Of a stretch of 64,000 nt of DNA, positions 19,729 through 31,745 are shown in pieces. Source of the stretch: Annona cherimola (Eukaryota > Streptophyta > Magnoliopsida > Magnoliales > Annonaceae). The number at the start of each line of letters is the position of its first letter. Positions within the stretch are counted from its first letter, which is position 1. The notes beneath the pieces were generated by a model. It did not search any database and was not told the origin of the DNA. It saw nothing but the letters and a program-made list of their open reading frames with translations. The position numbers and the translations under genes were made by a program. The stretch is taken from positions 53,735,563 to 53,799,562 of the forward strand of contig CM059972.1 of assembly GCA_030490835.1 (NCBI GenBank), in the 5' to 3' direction.

Positions 19729-20453
19729 TACTTATTTTCATTTTTATTTTCGTTTTTATTTGTACAATGATGATTTGGAGCTTGATATCATAAAAATCAT
19801 GCTAGGAAGCAGCTAAGAGCAAATTTTCAAAAAAAAAATCACTGAAGAACAGTGGCACCTAGGTGCCCCAACCTGGCACCTCGGCGTCGTCTCCTTCTCC
19901 CTTCTTTATCTCAAACTCTTGGAAACTTGATTCCAATCCATTTCAACTCCATTACAACCCCATTCATTCCTCTCCATTTTCTATTCCATTTCCAACTTTT
20001 CCCCTTTCTTAGATCCCATTAAAATCCACCTAAAAATCAAGTTTTCCCACACCAAATCCTAAGCCCCATCCATTACATCCATTTTCTATCTATTTACCCT
20101 CCATTTGGGATCCATTTCAAGCCCCATTTCATCCTTTTCTTCCGTCCGGCGCCGATTTTCCACGACAGCAGAGCGGCGCCTAGGCGCCACCATCCCGCGC
20201 CCTAGCGCCAGTGCAGAAAATCTGCAATTTTAGAATTCCAAGTTGCAAAGCTCCCGGGGTAAATTCTCTTGTTCTTTGGTGTATAAGTGTTTTGCAAACT
20301 TCTTTGTGTTGGTATACTGCAAGGTTGGAGTTTGGATTGGAAATTCTGTGGTTAGACGGCGGATTTGAGTTCAGTGTGCAGTTCTTGGGTGATTGTTTGT
20401 TGGAGATTGGTTGTGGATTGTTGTGTTGGTGATTGATTGATATATTTGGAGAC
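19729..20453 (+). other. Non-coding spacer with GGCGCC palindromes
   Basis: No supported gene. It has CT-rich stretches (19890-20160) and clusters of CACCTAGGTGCC, GGCACCTCGGCG and the 14-base palindrome GGCGCCTAGGCGCC at 20175-20188. The same kind of palindrome recurs in the LTRs of this family. Confidence 0.6.
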
Positions 20454-21520
20454 ATGGCCTTCTCATCCGATGCCAGTCGCTTCTTGTCCGCTCAAACTTT
20501 CAAGCCGTATACAGATTCATAATAAAAGTGCAACTTAATTCCAGAGAGGGGAATAAAGATCGAATCATTCTCCGATAATTTCATCAATGCCTTGAATGCC
20601 CGGGGTTGGCAAAAGTTCTTGGCGCAGCCATAGCCCGCGATCATACCGGTGGTAAAGGAATTCTATGTCAATGTTGTGGAGCACAAGCAGGGCAGGGTCA
20701 AGGTTCGTGGCAAGATCGTCCCATTCCACCCTGAGGCGATCAACTCTTTCTATGGGACGCCCGCTTTTGATGGCCCAGATCAATACGAGGCCTTTCTGAA
20801 GGGAGAGGACAGAGACATCAACACCATAACGAGGTATTTCTGTGAAAGGCCACCGACGTGGAAGTCGACGGGAGGGCAACTCATGTCCTTCAAGCGCAGC
20901 GACATGATGTATGATGAGAGGATTTTTTCCACTTCATCTCGGCTAGATTGATGCCCTTAACCCACATGAGCGAGGTCACGATGGACAGGGCACTCCTAAT
21001 GCATGTCATCTACAGCGGGATGACAATTGATGTGGGGAGACTGATTTACCATCAGATTTGTGCCAACGCAATGGCTCCTAGGGGCAGTTATTGGTTCCCA
21101 TCCCTGATTACAGGGCTATGTAAGAGGGCGGGAATCATATGGGAGGCGACGGAGGATGTCTTGAACTACCAGGTCATCATCGACGATCAGTCCTACCGCA
21201 CTCAGCCCCAAGTCCGCACCGCCACGATTCGCCCCACGACAGCACCACCTGTGGACCCTCCTCTCAACCGCCGTCCACCAGCGAGAGGCTGACCAACCTG
21301 GAGAACCTGATGGTGGCTCAAGCCAGGTTTTTGCGATAGTCCAACAGGGCGATGGAGGCCCACTTTCGCCGGTTGATAGAGGAGCGCCACATTGACACGA
21401 CGACTCTACCTCAATTCCCATCTGCGCCTCCTGAGTTTCGAGCATGCTTCGGACAGTCGTCCCGACAACAGGGTGGCAGAGCGAGGATGATGATGCGACC
21501 GAATCTGATTCATGAGGGAG
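20454..21520 (+). pseudogene. Athila third ORF (putative plant transposon protein type)
   Basis: ATG at 20454 opens MAFSSDASRFLSAQTFKPYT. The body has VKEFYVNVVEHKQGRVKVRG, FHPEAINSFYGTPAFDGPDQ, then FISARLMPLTHMSEVTMDRA and PRGSYWFPSLITGLCKRAGI. This is the pattern of the protein found between pol and the 3' LTR in Athila-type elements, known in databases as a putative plant transposon protein domain. Its role is not established; in some lineages this position is called env-like, but I see no signal peptide or membrane segment. In-frame stops lie near 20520 and 20632, with frameshifts near 20930 and 21285. The end has a Pro-rich and then Asp/Glu-rich tail. Confidence 0.8.
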
Positions 21521-22654
21521 TTCCGGTCCTTTCTATTTTATTGTTTTATTTTACTTTGTATTTCTTTATTAGGTCATTTTTAGTATCATGCATTGAGGAC
21601 AATGCATCTCTCAAGTTTGGGGGGTGTATAATTTTCGGCCATAGGCTTGTTTTCCATGTTTTGTTTAGATTGCATGTTATGTCAACTTCTGCTGATGAAA
21701 GTTATCTTGTTTCAATCCATTTTAATGAAAATGTACAAGGTTGAGAAAAATCTTTGACTTGAAATTGAATTCATAAAAAAATTAGCAATTCAGATTGAGG
21801 ACTATGTGTAAAAGCAAGTTGCAAGTGACATGTGAAAGAATCAAAAGAATTTCATAGTACATTGTTCTAATTCAATTACATGTTAATTCTTCAGATTGAA
21901 ATGATAAGAACTGAGTTAAATGAATGTTAACCAAGTGCTTTAAGGGAATTAATGGGTTCAGAAATGGTAATACTTCACAAAAATTCTTCTTGCATGTTCA
22001 GTATCCCTACCAAGTTATCAGAACAATAAAAGGGAGTGATTGACCTGAGCTGAGTAACCGAGACTTGACATCAACAAGTGTCAAGGTTCGCGTAAAAAAG
22101 CAAAGAAAATTCACAGTAATAATGCTTTAAAAATCAAAACTCTCCCCATATACCCTGAAATATGGTGAAGGGAGCCAAAAAAAAAAAAAAGATCTCCAGA
22201 TATCCTGAAATATGGTGAGGAGAGTTTTGCAATAAGTTTGGGGGGAAGAATGTGTAGTTAGGAAAAATTGAATACAATGAATGATTACCATGTTCTTTGA
22301 CTAGTTACTTCAGCTTAAACCTTGGTTCACCTGTTTGGATTAATTTTATAACCAGTTTCTTTTGATCAAGAGGAATATTAACATGTTTGAATTACTACTT
22401 TGTACTAGAAATACGATCATCTACATGTAACTTGGTTTGTGAATGATAAATGAAAATGCATGTCTTGTTTTGAGAAATGGATGATTTTTCAAGTTTAGAT
22501 TATTCTTGATCTTGTTGAATAGAAAGATGGATTGTTGAAAGTATAATGGAAATCAAGTTGAGTTGACAGAGTCCAATTTCATTCATTCATTCGTTCGTTC
22601 ATTCATTCATTCATTCATTATGTTTGCATGTGTTGCTCGAGGACTAGCAACATT
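21521..22654 (+). other. Long non-coding 3' region of the Athila element
   Basis: No gene seen. It has a GAGGACAATGCATCTCTCAA stretch followed by GTTTGGGGGG (21595-21625), which resembles a second polypurine tract. Two copies of CCTGAAATATGGTGA-type motifs lie at 22143-22173 and 22194-22225, and a TTCA microsatellite at about 22578-22620. Such long regions before the LTR are usual in Athila elements. Confidence 0.6.
22578..22620. repeat. Tetranucleotide microsatellite (ATTC/GTTC)n
   Basis: About ten tandem units of ATTC with two GTTC variants. It lies 35-90 bases before the polypurine tract. Confidence 0.9.
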
Positions 22655-22668
22655 TAAGTTTGGGGGTG
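22655..22668 (+). promoter_or_regulatory. Polypurine tract of the Athila element
   Basis: AAGTTTGGGGGTG lies directly before the LTR start (TGTACGAG at 22669). Confidence 0.75.
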
Positions 22669-24200
22669 TGTACGAGTTATCATGGCCCATTTCAGACTAT
22701 TTTTGCGTGTTGGTCCAAGAGATTAAGTTTAGTTTACATCAATTTAGCTAAATTTTCACTCGCTTTGCATTTTAAGAGCATTATGTAGTTTTTATGCATT
22801 TTTAGTATAAATTAGGCATTTTTAGTTCATTTATTTAATTTCATTCATTTTTGCAGGAAGGACAGAAAATCACAGGCATGTGGGCAAGTCAAAGGTAGAA
22901 CGGAGCAAAGTGAAGAAGCAGGTAGGCTGGCACCCAGGTGCCACCCTACATGCCTTAGCCTAAAGATCCAACACCTTACACTGCAAGAAGCTCCCAGTGA
23001 GTTGGCGCTCAGGCGCCAGCGTGGAGGGCCTAGGCACCACTTCACTAGCATACAGATGAATTCCAGAAGAGTTTCCAAGTCACTAAGCTTTCAAGCGCCA
23101 TGACACAAGTAAGCAGGGCATCCCGATAGCACACAGGGAGATAGCGCCTAGGCACCACTGTGAATCCGTACGCGCGGGTTTCTGCACGTGTGCTGCACAA
23201 ACTGACCAGTTTAAATAAAAACTTAGGGATGTGTGCGCAAGAGAGAGAGAGAGAGAGAGCCGACGGAACAGACCTGCAGAGAAAGAACAGAACTCGATTC
23301 AAGCGCGGATTGAAGAGGAGATTCGATCCCGTTGGTGGAAACTCCGGAGAATCAGTTTTCTCTTCCTCTTCTATTTTTCTTTCTCTGTTTTCCTGGATAC
23401 TGTCAATATGAATGTAAAGGATTTTGATGTCGTGTCTTTGAGCTAAACTTCCATTAGATGGATAGTTAGGATGAATTGACATCTAACTATATTGTATTGG
23501 TTCTTTAAGATTCAGGAATGAATATTTGATTTCTATATGATTGTGCGTTGTGAATTTACCCTTGCATATGTTGTTTAATGTTTTTTACAAGATTAGCTAC
23601 CTTGTAAGATAATTTACTTGCATGATTAATCCTTGAAAAAGGAAAATCTCTGTTAGATCCATGTGTAGGATATAGGTTTCCTCTTCGTTAAGGGAAGTTG
23701 TTTAATGGATAGGAATATACTGTTAAACCCTATGTAGTCATGAACAAATTATGAATTCATTAATTCTACTTTATTTAATGGCGTGGAAACATAGCAATTG
23801 AATAGGGTGTAATTAGATTTTTATGTGTTGGAAGACATATATAAGGACTATTGAACTTGGACTAGCAAATCTCTGCACGATCTAATGAAAAGGAACCAAT
23901 GCGATATAGTTTAGATTTATGAATTCTCAACTATCCATCTGTCATCCCCAATCGATAACTTCCTTCTAGTATTCCAGTTGTCCTGTGAACTCTTTCCTAT
24001 TTCTTTTATTGCATTTGATAATTTTAAGTTTAATTGTGAAATTCCAATTTTCTACACACCGAAAGCAACTGAACTAATTAATAAACGTAGTTAGATCATA
24101 TCCTCGTGGGAACGATACTCAACTCACTCTTTATTACTTGATCGGAACGTATACTTGCGTTAAAACGAGCATTTTAATTAGACCTATGCACAGCTCGTCA
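22669..24200 (+). repeat. 3' LTR of the Athila element
   Basis: Begins TGTACGAGTTATCATGG and ends CAGCTCGTCA. The ends are near-inverted repeats (ACGAG against CTCGT). A second copy of the family is the solo LTR at 49974-51548, which defines both ends. It carries several GGCGCC/GGCACC palindromic motifs (22928-23160) and a GA microsatellite at about 23238-23258. Overlapping ORFs on both strands here are chance ORFs. Confidence 0.88.
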
Positions 24201-25750
24201 GCCACTTATACAATTGCACCTCAATGACATACATATGAAAAATTATCAAACCACAACTTTTGCGGTCATGTTAAGTGCCTGTTTGTACTCCATAACAACC
24301 TAAATTCCATTAAATTTTCTAGAATCATTATCCATTATTCAAAATAGCCACATACATGTGTATATTCATTAAGTTCCATTTTCATACATGCATCTTAACT
24401 TAACATATATGCTAAACCCTTAATCACTAACTCTAAATTTCCAAAATTCCACATATGTCATCTGTCTCAATCATGGAATTAGCATAAGTAAATAGAAATT
24501 TCATTCTTATATAACATCCAGTTTGGATGTCCCACTTATATGGGTTTAAATGCTTCATTCCAAGCACTTATGAGCATCAATACACATTATATAAAAGCTC
24601 TACTCACTTAAACATTCATTAAGCATTGAAAGAGTCATTAAATCATGATTTAAGCATTTATGAACCATCAAAACATTAGATATCCATATCATGTCTGAAA
24701 AATTTTTCTTCTTCTCATGTTATTAGATGTCATCCTCTTATCATGTATGCATAAAATAAAATTTAATTCCCCAAATCTTGATGATGTTAAGGGCATCCCA
24801 TACCTGAAATTTGGAAGGAAAATCCCTTCTTTGGTTGCTGTTTTGGACATCCCACTTAGCTGCCCTTCTTCTCTATTTTTTTCTAAGTTTTCTCTCTCTC
24901 AAGCTGAAAAACCGTCCCTAATTGCTGCCCATTTCCCTTTTTATATGATGCTGAAATCAACACCTTAATGACACCTCATAACTAAGATTTAATATATATA
25001 TATATATTATCAATATATTGTTGCCCAATTTCTAGCCGTCCAAGTGTCCATTTTATTTGACATTATTTGCTCCCCAAGACACCTAGCTTTCCACATCCCT
25101 ATTGGCTGCATTATCGTTTCATTTTTTTGCATTTTTTTAATTAAAAATTTGCGCAATGAACCTAGCTTTGCCACAAGTTGGATAGAGGTTGCAAAAGTCA
25201 ACTTTGCACCTTTTTGACTAACTTTTATCTCTCCCAAATGCATCCTTGTTTGACATATGTCCAATGGAATTGCAAATTATCAATTCTCACTTCTTCTTTA
25301 ATTGCCTCATCTCTTCCAAATTCATCCTATATTAACACATGTCCCAAGTGTTGATAATGTCAACTTTTTCTTTTTATCCCTATCATTCAATTGGACCTTA
25401 AGTCAATGTTGGGATGAGATCCATAAATGTCATGTAATCATTATTAATTACAATGCTAATTAGAGTTTCCCATTGAGGCTTGATATAATCAAATTCACTC
25501 ATAACTTAGGGTACCTTAATTTACCCTTCTATAAAAATTTTCATCTCAATATGATCATAATTAGCTAAGATATTAGCCATTCAATTTAATTCATGAAATT
25601 GCATGTCATTGTTTAACACATTTCCAATCAAACTTTCTATGATCCATTCCATTCATTATGTAGCACATTAAATTAGGCATGCCCTTAAAATTCCATGTCA
25701 ATCCATCTTGTATATTGTTAAGTCACGTTTATATTATGAATTGTGATTAT
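24201..25750 (-). repeat. Probable worn LTR fragment, minus orientation
   Basis: I find no gene. The order of landmarks resembles the minus-strand chromoviral LTRs at 31746 and 45619: AT-rich text with CATATACAT-type words, then a TATA-like TTTATATGATGC (about 24939) next to GCCCATTTCCC, then CCATGTCC/GTCCATTTT words, then AAAGTCAACTTTGCACC, then TTTTCATCTCAATATGATCA. The similarity is one of layout and short words, not clean alignment, so the family is uncertain. Confidence 0.35.
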
Positions 25751-27003
25751 TAATTGAGAAGAACTTGAGTGTTTAAGATATTTTAAATCATATTTTGATT
25801 AATTTAGCTTTAAAAAGCATAAAACACTCATGATTTACTGATTTGTGTAAAGTAGGAAGAATACGTACAATTTTAGTATACAGCATGGACAAATTGATAA
25901 ACATCGATGAAAGCAGGAGTAAATTGCAAATTCAAGACTCAAATCTGAAGCGAAGTTGCGTTTCAAGCAAGATACTATTCATACACAGTTACTGTTCATG
26001 TGTGGTACTATTCACGCGCAATTGTTCATGTGCAACTGTTCATACGTACACTATTTGTACAGTGTTCATGTGCACTATTCACCTCTATATAAACACTTAT
26101 GCGGAATGTCCTAAGGATCCGAGAACATCCTGAGAGCTTGGGTTGAGGTCCGGAGAGTGAGAGAATGCGTAGAGCACGAAGCGAGGGAGAGGTGGCGAGT
26201 TTGTTGCGCGGTCGAGACACCATCGGGGCTTCTAATCAATAAACTTTCCTTTTCTTCTTCTATTTTGATTTTGTTGTCTTGTTTGTGATGGACTTTGAAT
26301 ATAATATTATTTTGTGTTTGATTTTTATTATAAACTTGTTAGGCTAAACCCTTAATCTAGGGTTTAGGATGTAGCTTACATATAATGTAGTGGATATTGT
26401 GGTTTGATTTATTTATGACCGATATTGTGTATTAATTTAATATCTTATGATTTAATGTTTGCTTGGTATAAAGGCCTACACTTTGGCAATGATTCTCATA
26501 TATTAGGTGATGAAACTAAGGGGTGGAAGTCTAATATACAAAAATTAAGATATTAAACCTAAAAATGTAAGACTATGAGAATAGGCATGATGACCTTGAG
26601 GAATTTCATGAACTTCTACAGAACTTCATATATTCTAATTTACTTAATCCCATGAGAATAGGTGGTTAAGAAGATTAGGATAGGTTTCGAGAGAAGGTAT
26701 AAGGATAACATAGGGATAGTTCTCCTTTAACACATAATATCCAGATCAAGTAAACACTCCAGGTATTCGTTGCAGAAGACATATGCAGAATCCTAGATCC
26801 TAGGTGCTCTCAATCTTGTGATTTCTAATTCCTGTTCTACGTTCTGTAGATTAAGTTTTCTTTTTCCTATTCTTTCCTCTTCTTATCTTATTTGGTTAAA
26901 AAGTATTTAGATCCAACGTTTTAAGTCCCGAATTCCCTATGGATTGACATTTATATACTACAATCTACGACCCGTGCACTTGCAGTGAGATTGCGAACAA
27001 GTA
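25751..27003 (+). repeat. LTR-like sequence, plus orientation, left arm of inverted repeat
   Basis: A TATA box (CTATATAAACAC, about 26085-26096) is preceded by an array of ACTATTCA/CTGTTCA motifs (25975-26082). The sequence runs to GATTGCGAACA at about 27000. It is followed by a decayed tRNA-Asp primer site, TGGCACCATTGCCAGGAA (from about 27007), where G-to-A and C-to-T type changes separate it from the canonical site at 8624-8641. The part 26085-27003 is repeated inverted at 27048-27977. The left limit of the LTR is not clear. Confidence 0.6.
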
Positions 27004-27977
27004 TTTTGGCACCATTGCCAGGAAATTCGGTGTTATTTAAGCCTCAAAATACTTGTCGCAATCTCACAACAAGTGCACGGGTCGTAGATTGTAGTATATA
27101 AATATCAATCCATAGGAAATTCGGGACTTAAGATGTTAGATCTAAACACTTTCTAACCAAATAAGATAAGGAGAGAAACGAATAGGAAAAAGAAAAGTTG
27201 ATCTGTAGAACATAGAAGAGGGATTAGAAATCACAAGATTGAGAGCACCTAGGATCTAAGATTTCACATACGTCTTCTACAACAGATACCTGGAGTGTTT
27301 ACTTAATCTGGATATTATATGTTAAAGGAGAATTATAACTATATTACCCTTGTACCTTCTCTCGAAACCTACAAGGTGTAACCTAATCTTCTTAACCACC
27401 TATTCTTATGGGATTAAGTCAATTAGAATATATTAAGTTCTGTGGAAGTTCATGGAATTCCTCAAGGTCATCATGCCTATTCTCATGTCTTAAATTTCCA
27501 GGTTTAATATCTAGATTTTTCGTATATTAGACTTCAATCTCTTAGTTCCATCACCTAATATATGAGAATCATTGCCAAATTGTAGGGCTTTACACAAGCA
27601 AATATTAAATTACAAGATATTAAATTAACACACAATATCGGTCATAAATAAATCAAGCCACAATATCCGCTACATTATACGTATGTTACATCTTAAACCC
27701 TAGATTAAGGGTTTAGCCTAACATGTTTATAATAAAAATCAAACACAAAATAATATTGTAGTCAAAGACCATCATAAACAAGTCAACTAAATCAAAATAG
27801 ACGAAGAAAAAGAAAGTTTATTGATTAGAAGCCCTGATGGTATCTCGACCGCCTCAAACAACTCGCCACCTCTCCTCTCGCTTTGTGCTCTACGCCTTCT
27901 CTCGTTCTCCTGACCTTAACCCAAGCTCCTAGGACTTTCCCAGATCCTTAGGACATTCCACATAAGTGTTTATATAG
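26085..27977. repeat. Large inverted repeat, arms about 920 bases, core about 45 bases
   Basis: The left arm 26085-27003 and the right arm 27048-27977 are reverse complements along their length with scattered differences. For example, ACGACCCGTGCACTTG at about 26968 pairs with CAAGTGCACGGGTCGT at about 27072. The core holds the decayed tRNA-Asp primer site. The right arm ends exactly where a minus-strand copia RT fragment begins. Confidence 0.85.
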
Positions 27978-29559
27978 TAGCACCAAATACAATATTATCT
28001 ATATAAATTTGAACAATTAATATATCTTTTACTTTATACTTGATGGACAAGATAATATATACTTTTCCTCTTTAAAATTTATGATCGATTTAGAATTTAC
28101 TTAGCCTTTCATACCACGCTTTTGGAGCTCATTTCAATTCATATAATTGGTCAACTTATAAATAAATCTTAATTGATATTTTTCTTCAAAACCAGGAGGT
28201 TGCTCAATATACACCTCTTCATTTAGGTATTCATTCAAAAAAGTACTTTTAACATTAATTTGGAACAATTTGAAGCTCATATGAAATGCAAAAGCTAATA
28301 GATATGTATGGCCTAGCCACGGGGGCATATGATTCCTCAAAATCAATTTCCTTCTCTTGTGAATACCCCTTGGCTACAAGTCTAGCTTTGTTTCTTACAA
28401 TAAGTCTACTATCATCTAGTTTGTTCCTCAAGACTCATTTGGTACCAATGACGGTCAAATTCTTAGTTCTAAGAACTACATGTCATACTTGGTTTCTTTC
28501 AAATCGATTAAACTCTTCTTGCATAGCAATAATCTAGTTTTCATCATAGAGAGCTTGATCTATTGAATTTGGTTCTATTTTCGATACAAAAGCAAAATGT
28601 CAACATATATTTTGTTTAGAGCCTCTAGTTTTTATACCTTCATATATGTCTCCTATAACTTGTTCAATTAGATGATCATTTTTGAATTTTAAATCCTTAG
28701 AAGGTTTTTAGGAAATATTATCTTCACTTATCTATTTATCAAAGTTTTGATCATGCTTGGATTCTTCTCCTCCTTGCTTTCTCACTTATAGCTTTTCAAA
28801 ATTCTTTAATAATTCATCTGCATCACCAAGTTTATCCTCCTTCTTATAAGTTGGGTTAAATTCATCAAATATAATATGAATAGATTCTTCAACAACTTAA
28901 TTTCTTTTGTTGAAAATTCTATATGTTTTGCTATTTGATTAATATCCAAGAAATATAGCTTTGTCATTTTTGACATCTAGTTTGACAAGATTATCTTTTT
29001 CATTGTTTAATACATAGCAAGTGCAGCCAAAAAATAAAAATATAAAATATTTAATTTTCTACCTTCTCATAACTCATAAGGGTCTTTTCCAAGATAGCTT
29101 TAATGTAGCATGATTTAAAACATGACAAGTTGTATTCAAAGGTCCACTCCAAAAATTTTTAGATAATTCATTCTCATTTAGCATAGTCCTAGTCATCTCT
29201 TGTATTGTTCTATTTTTTATTTTAACTACTCCATTTGGCTAAGGATTTCTTGATACAAAAAATATATGGAAAATTCCTTTTTCGTTGTAAAACTCTATAA
29301 AATATTTGTTTTCAAATTCACCATCATAATCGCTTCTAATAGATATTATTGTATTTTTCTTTTTATTTTGCATTAATTTTGAAAAACTAATAAATATGGA
29401 GAATGCTTCATCTTTGCTAACTAATATTGAATAACAAAGGCATACTTCTTTTGTTTAAGGCTTAAAATATCTATCATCCACAATAACAAAGGTATACTTC
29501 TTTCCTCTAAGGCTTAAAATATCGAATGGTCCATAAAGATCCATGTGCAGTTGCACATG
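27978..29559 (-). pseudogene. pol: Ty1/copia pol fragment, integrase to RT, minus strand
   Basis: Read on the minus strand from 29559. The integrase core comes first: HMDLYGPFDILSLRGKKYTF, FVIVDD, RSDYDGEFENKYFIEF, then the Glu region with TRTMLNENEL. A linker follows, then [44 protein letters not shown]. It ends in the catalytic region as QIYIDNIVFGAT, where the usual YVDD reads YIDN, at 27978 against the inverted-repeat arm. Copia pol places integrase before RT, as seen here. Many stops and shifts. The wording fits the SIRE lineage. Confidence 0.82.
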
Positions 29560-31640
29560 TTATGTTAAAGCAATCTTGAAAAAGACCCCATATGAGCTAT
29601 GGAAAGTTACAAAATCAAATATCTCATATGTTTATGCTTTTAGTAGCACCTGTTATGTTTTTAATAATGGAAGTGACGACCTTGGCAAACTAGATTTCAA
29701 AAGTAATGAGGTCATTTTTCATGGCTACTCTTGCAATAGCAAATAATATAGAACATTCAACAAAAGAACTCAAGTAGTAGAGGGGTCAATTCATGTTACT
29801 CTTGATGAGTTTAACTCAACTCTAAAGAATGATAATGAGCTTAGTGATGTAGATGACTATTAAAGGATTTTGAGAAGCTACAAGTGAGAAAACCATGGGG
29901 AGAAGAGCCCAAACGAGATCAAGATGCAAATCAGGAGGTTAGTGAAAGTAATGTTCTCTGCGAATCCCCCAAAGACTTGAAATTTAAAAATGACTATCCA
30001 ATTAAGCAAGTTTTAGGATATATATATATATATATAATGGTGTGAAAACTAGAGGCTCTAAAGAAAATATATGTTGACATTTTACATCAGTATCAAAAAT
30101 AGAGCCAAATTCAATTGATCAAGCTCTGAATGATGAAAATTGGATAGTTGCAATACAAAAAAAGCTAAATCATTTCGAAAGAAATCAAGTACGCAATTAG
30201 TTCTAGACCCAAAGACTATACTGTTATTGATACCAAATGGATATTTATGAACAAACTAGATAAGTGTGGACTAGTGGTAAGAAACAAGACAAAACTTGTG
30301 GCTAAGGGAGATTCACAAAAAAAGGGATGAATTTTGAAGAATCATATGCTCTCGTTTCTACATTGAAAGACATACGTATATTATTAGTTGTTGCATCTCA
30401 TATGGAATTCAAATTATTACAAATAGATATTAAAAGGATATTTTTGAATGGTTATCTTAATGAAAAAGTATATGTTGAACAGCCTCCAGAATTTGAGTAC
30501 GCATATAAACTAATAAATACTTTATATGGACTGAAGCAACCTCCTAGAGCTTGATATGAAAGGCTTAGTAAATTTTTAATTGATTATAAATTCCAAAGAT
30601 GCCAAGTTGACACTACGTTGTTCATTAAGTACAAAGGAAAAAATATTTTAATCGTTCAAATTTATGTAGATGATAGTGTTTAGTATTACCAATGAACTTT
30701 TGTGCCAAAAGTTTTCTAATTTAATGCAAAATGAATTGGAAATGAACATCGTTGGAGAACTCAACTTCTTCCTTGTACTGCAATTCAAGCAACAAAGTGG
30801 GGAAATTTTCATAAATCAATCTAAGTACATCAAAGAAATCCTCAATAAATTTGGAATGCAAAGTAGCAAAAGAACAAGCACACCCATGAGCTCCATAATC
30901 AAGGTGAACAAAGATGAGAAAGGTAAACAAGTAGATCAACGACTATATAGAAGCATAACAGGATCTTTATTATATATAACTGCTTCTAGACTAGATATAT
31001 TATTTAGCATATGCATGTGTTCTAGATTTCCATCAAATTCTATGGAATCCCACATGATAGTTGTAAAGAGAATATTAAATATTTAATAGATATAACCAAC
31101 TTAGGCCTATGGTATCCCAATGACTCAACATTCAATTTGATCGGATATTTAGATGTGGACTTTGTCGATTACAAAGTGGGTAGAAAAAGTACTAGTTGAA
31201 CATGTCAATTCCTTGAAAGCATGATGGTTTCTTGGTTTTTAAGAAAATAAACCAATGTTGCTCTATCTACCGCAGAAGCCGAGTACATAGCCGCCAGTAG
31301 TTGTTATGCCTAATTACTTTAGCTGAGACAACAGTTGAGAGATTATGACATGGAATACAGAGATATAGCCATTATATGTGATAATACCAGTGTCATTTGT
31401 CTAACAAAGAATCCAATATTACACTCTATGACTAAGTACATAGATGTTAGACATCATTTTATTAGAGAACATGTTGAAAATCATGATATCTGCTTGAAAT
31501 GTCAACACTGATGACCAAATTGCAGATATATTTACTAAATCATTAAGCATTGAATCATTTTATGAAATTAGAAAAGAAATGATAATGATTGATATTGAGT
31601 TTTTATTTTCATTTAAAATTGATTAATTGATTCAAATTCA
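29560..31640 (+). pseudogene. pol: Ty1/copia pol remnant: integrase end, RT, RNase H
   Basis: It starts in the integrase C-terminal part (AILKKTPYELWKVTKSNISY, then FNKRTQVVEGSIHVTLDEFN). RT shows QIDIKRIFLNGYLNEKVYVE, NTLYGLKQPPRA and the catalytic QIYVDD at about 30658-30675, kept intact. Then come FGMQSSKRTSTPMSSIIKVN and RSITGSLLYITASRLDILFS. RNase H follows with LSTAEAEYIAASSC-like text near 31267-31310 and DNTSVICLTKNPILHSMTKY at about 31380-31440. It ends near 31600 with a DQIADIFTKSL-like tail. Stops at about 30553, 30683 and 31086, and shifts. The wording fits the SIRE lineage. Confidence 0.85.
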
Positions 31641-31745
31641 TTGAAATATATTGTTTATGATGATAATTCTAAATTTCATTGATTTGAATTGGGTGAAAGG
31701 GGTAACATATAAGGTGCATTCATGCTTGGGTCGATGGAGCCAAGT
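31641..31745 (+). other. Post-pol spacer of the copia element
   Basis: No ORF of note. It continues across the inserted chromovirus into 49583: GGAGCCAAGT joined to CGACTCC restores an AAGTCGACTCC motif like those in this family's LTRs. Confidence 0.6.
31741..31745. repeat. Target site duplication CAAGT, left copy
   Basis: Directly left of the chromovirus at 31746. Repeated at 49578-49582 directly right of it. Confidence 0.92.

Larger units (their letters stand above)
18390..24200 (+). mobile_element. Athila-type Ty3/gypsy element, 3' half
   Basis: Contains the integrase C-terminal two thirds (18390-19640), the post-pol box (19698-19728), a third ORF of Athila type (20454-21520), a long non-coding stretch, a polypurine tract (about 22655-22668) and the 3' LTR (22669-24200). 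The 5' half must lie left of the window, separated by the chromovirus that inserted at 18389/18390. The coding parts are broken. Confidence 0.88.

Noticed and set aside
20180..21445. Several minus-strand and alternative-frame ORFs over the Athila third ORF
   Set aside because: They are shadows of the broken plus-strand ORF, which alone has recognisable wording.
22845..23482. ORFs up to 145 codons in the Athila 3' LTR on both strands
   Set aside because: They overlap each other and lie inside an LTR with GA microsatellites. The other copy of the LTR (50158-50745) has different, shifted ORFs.
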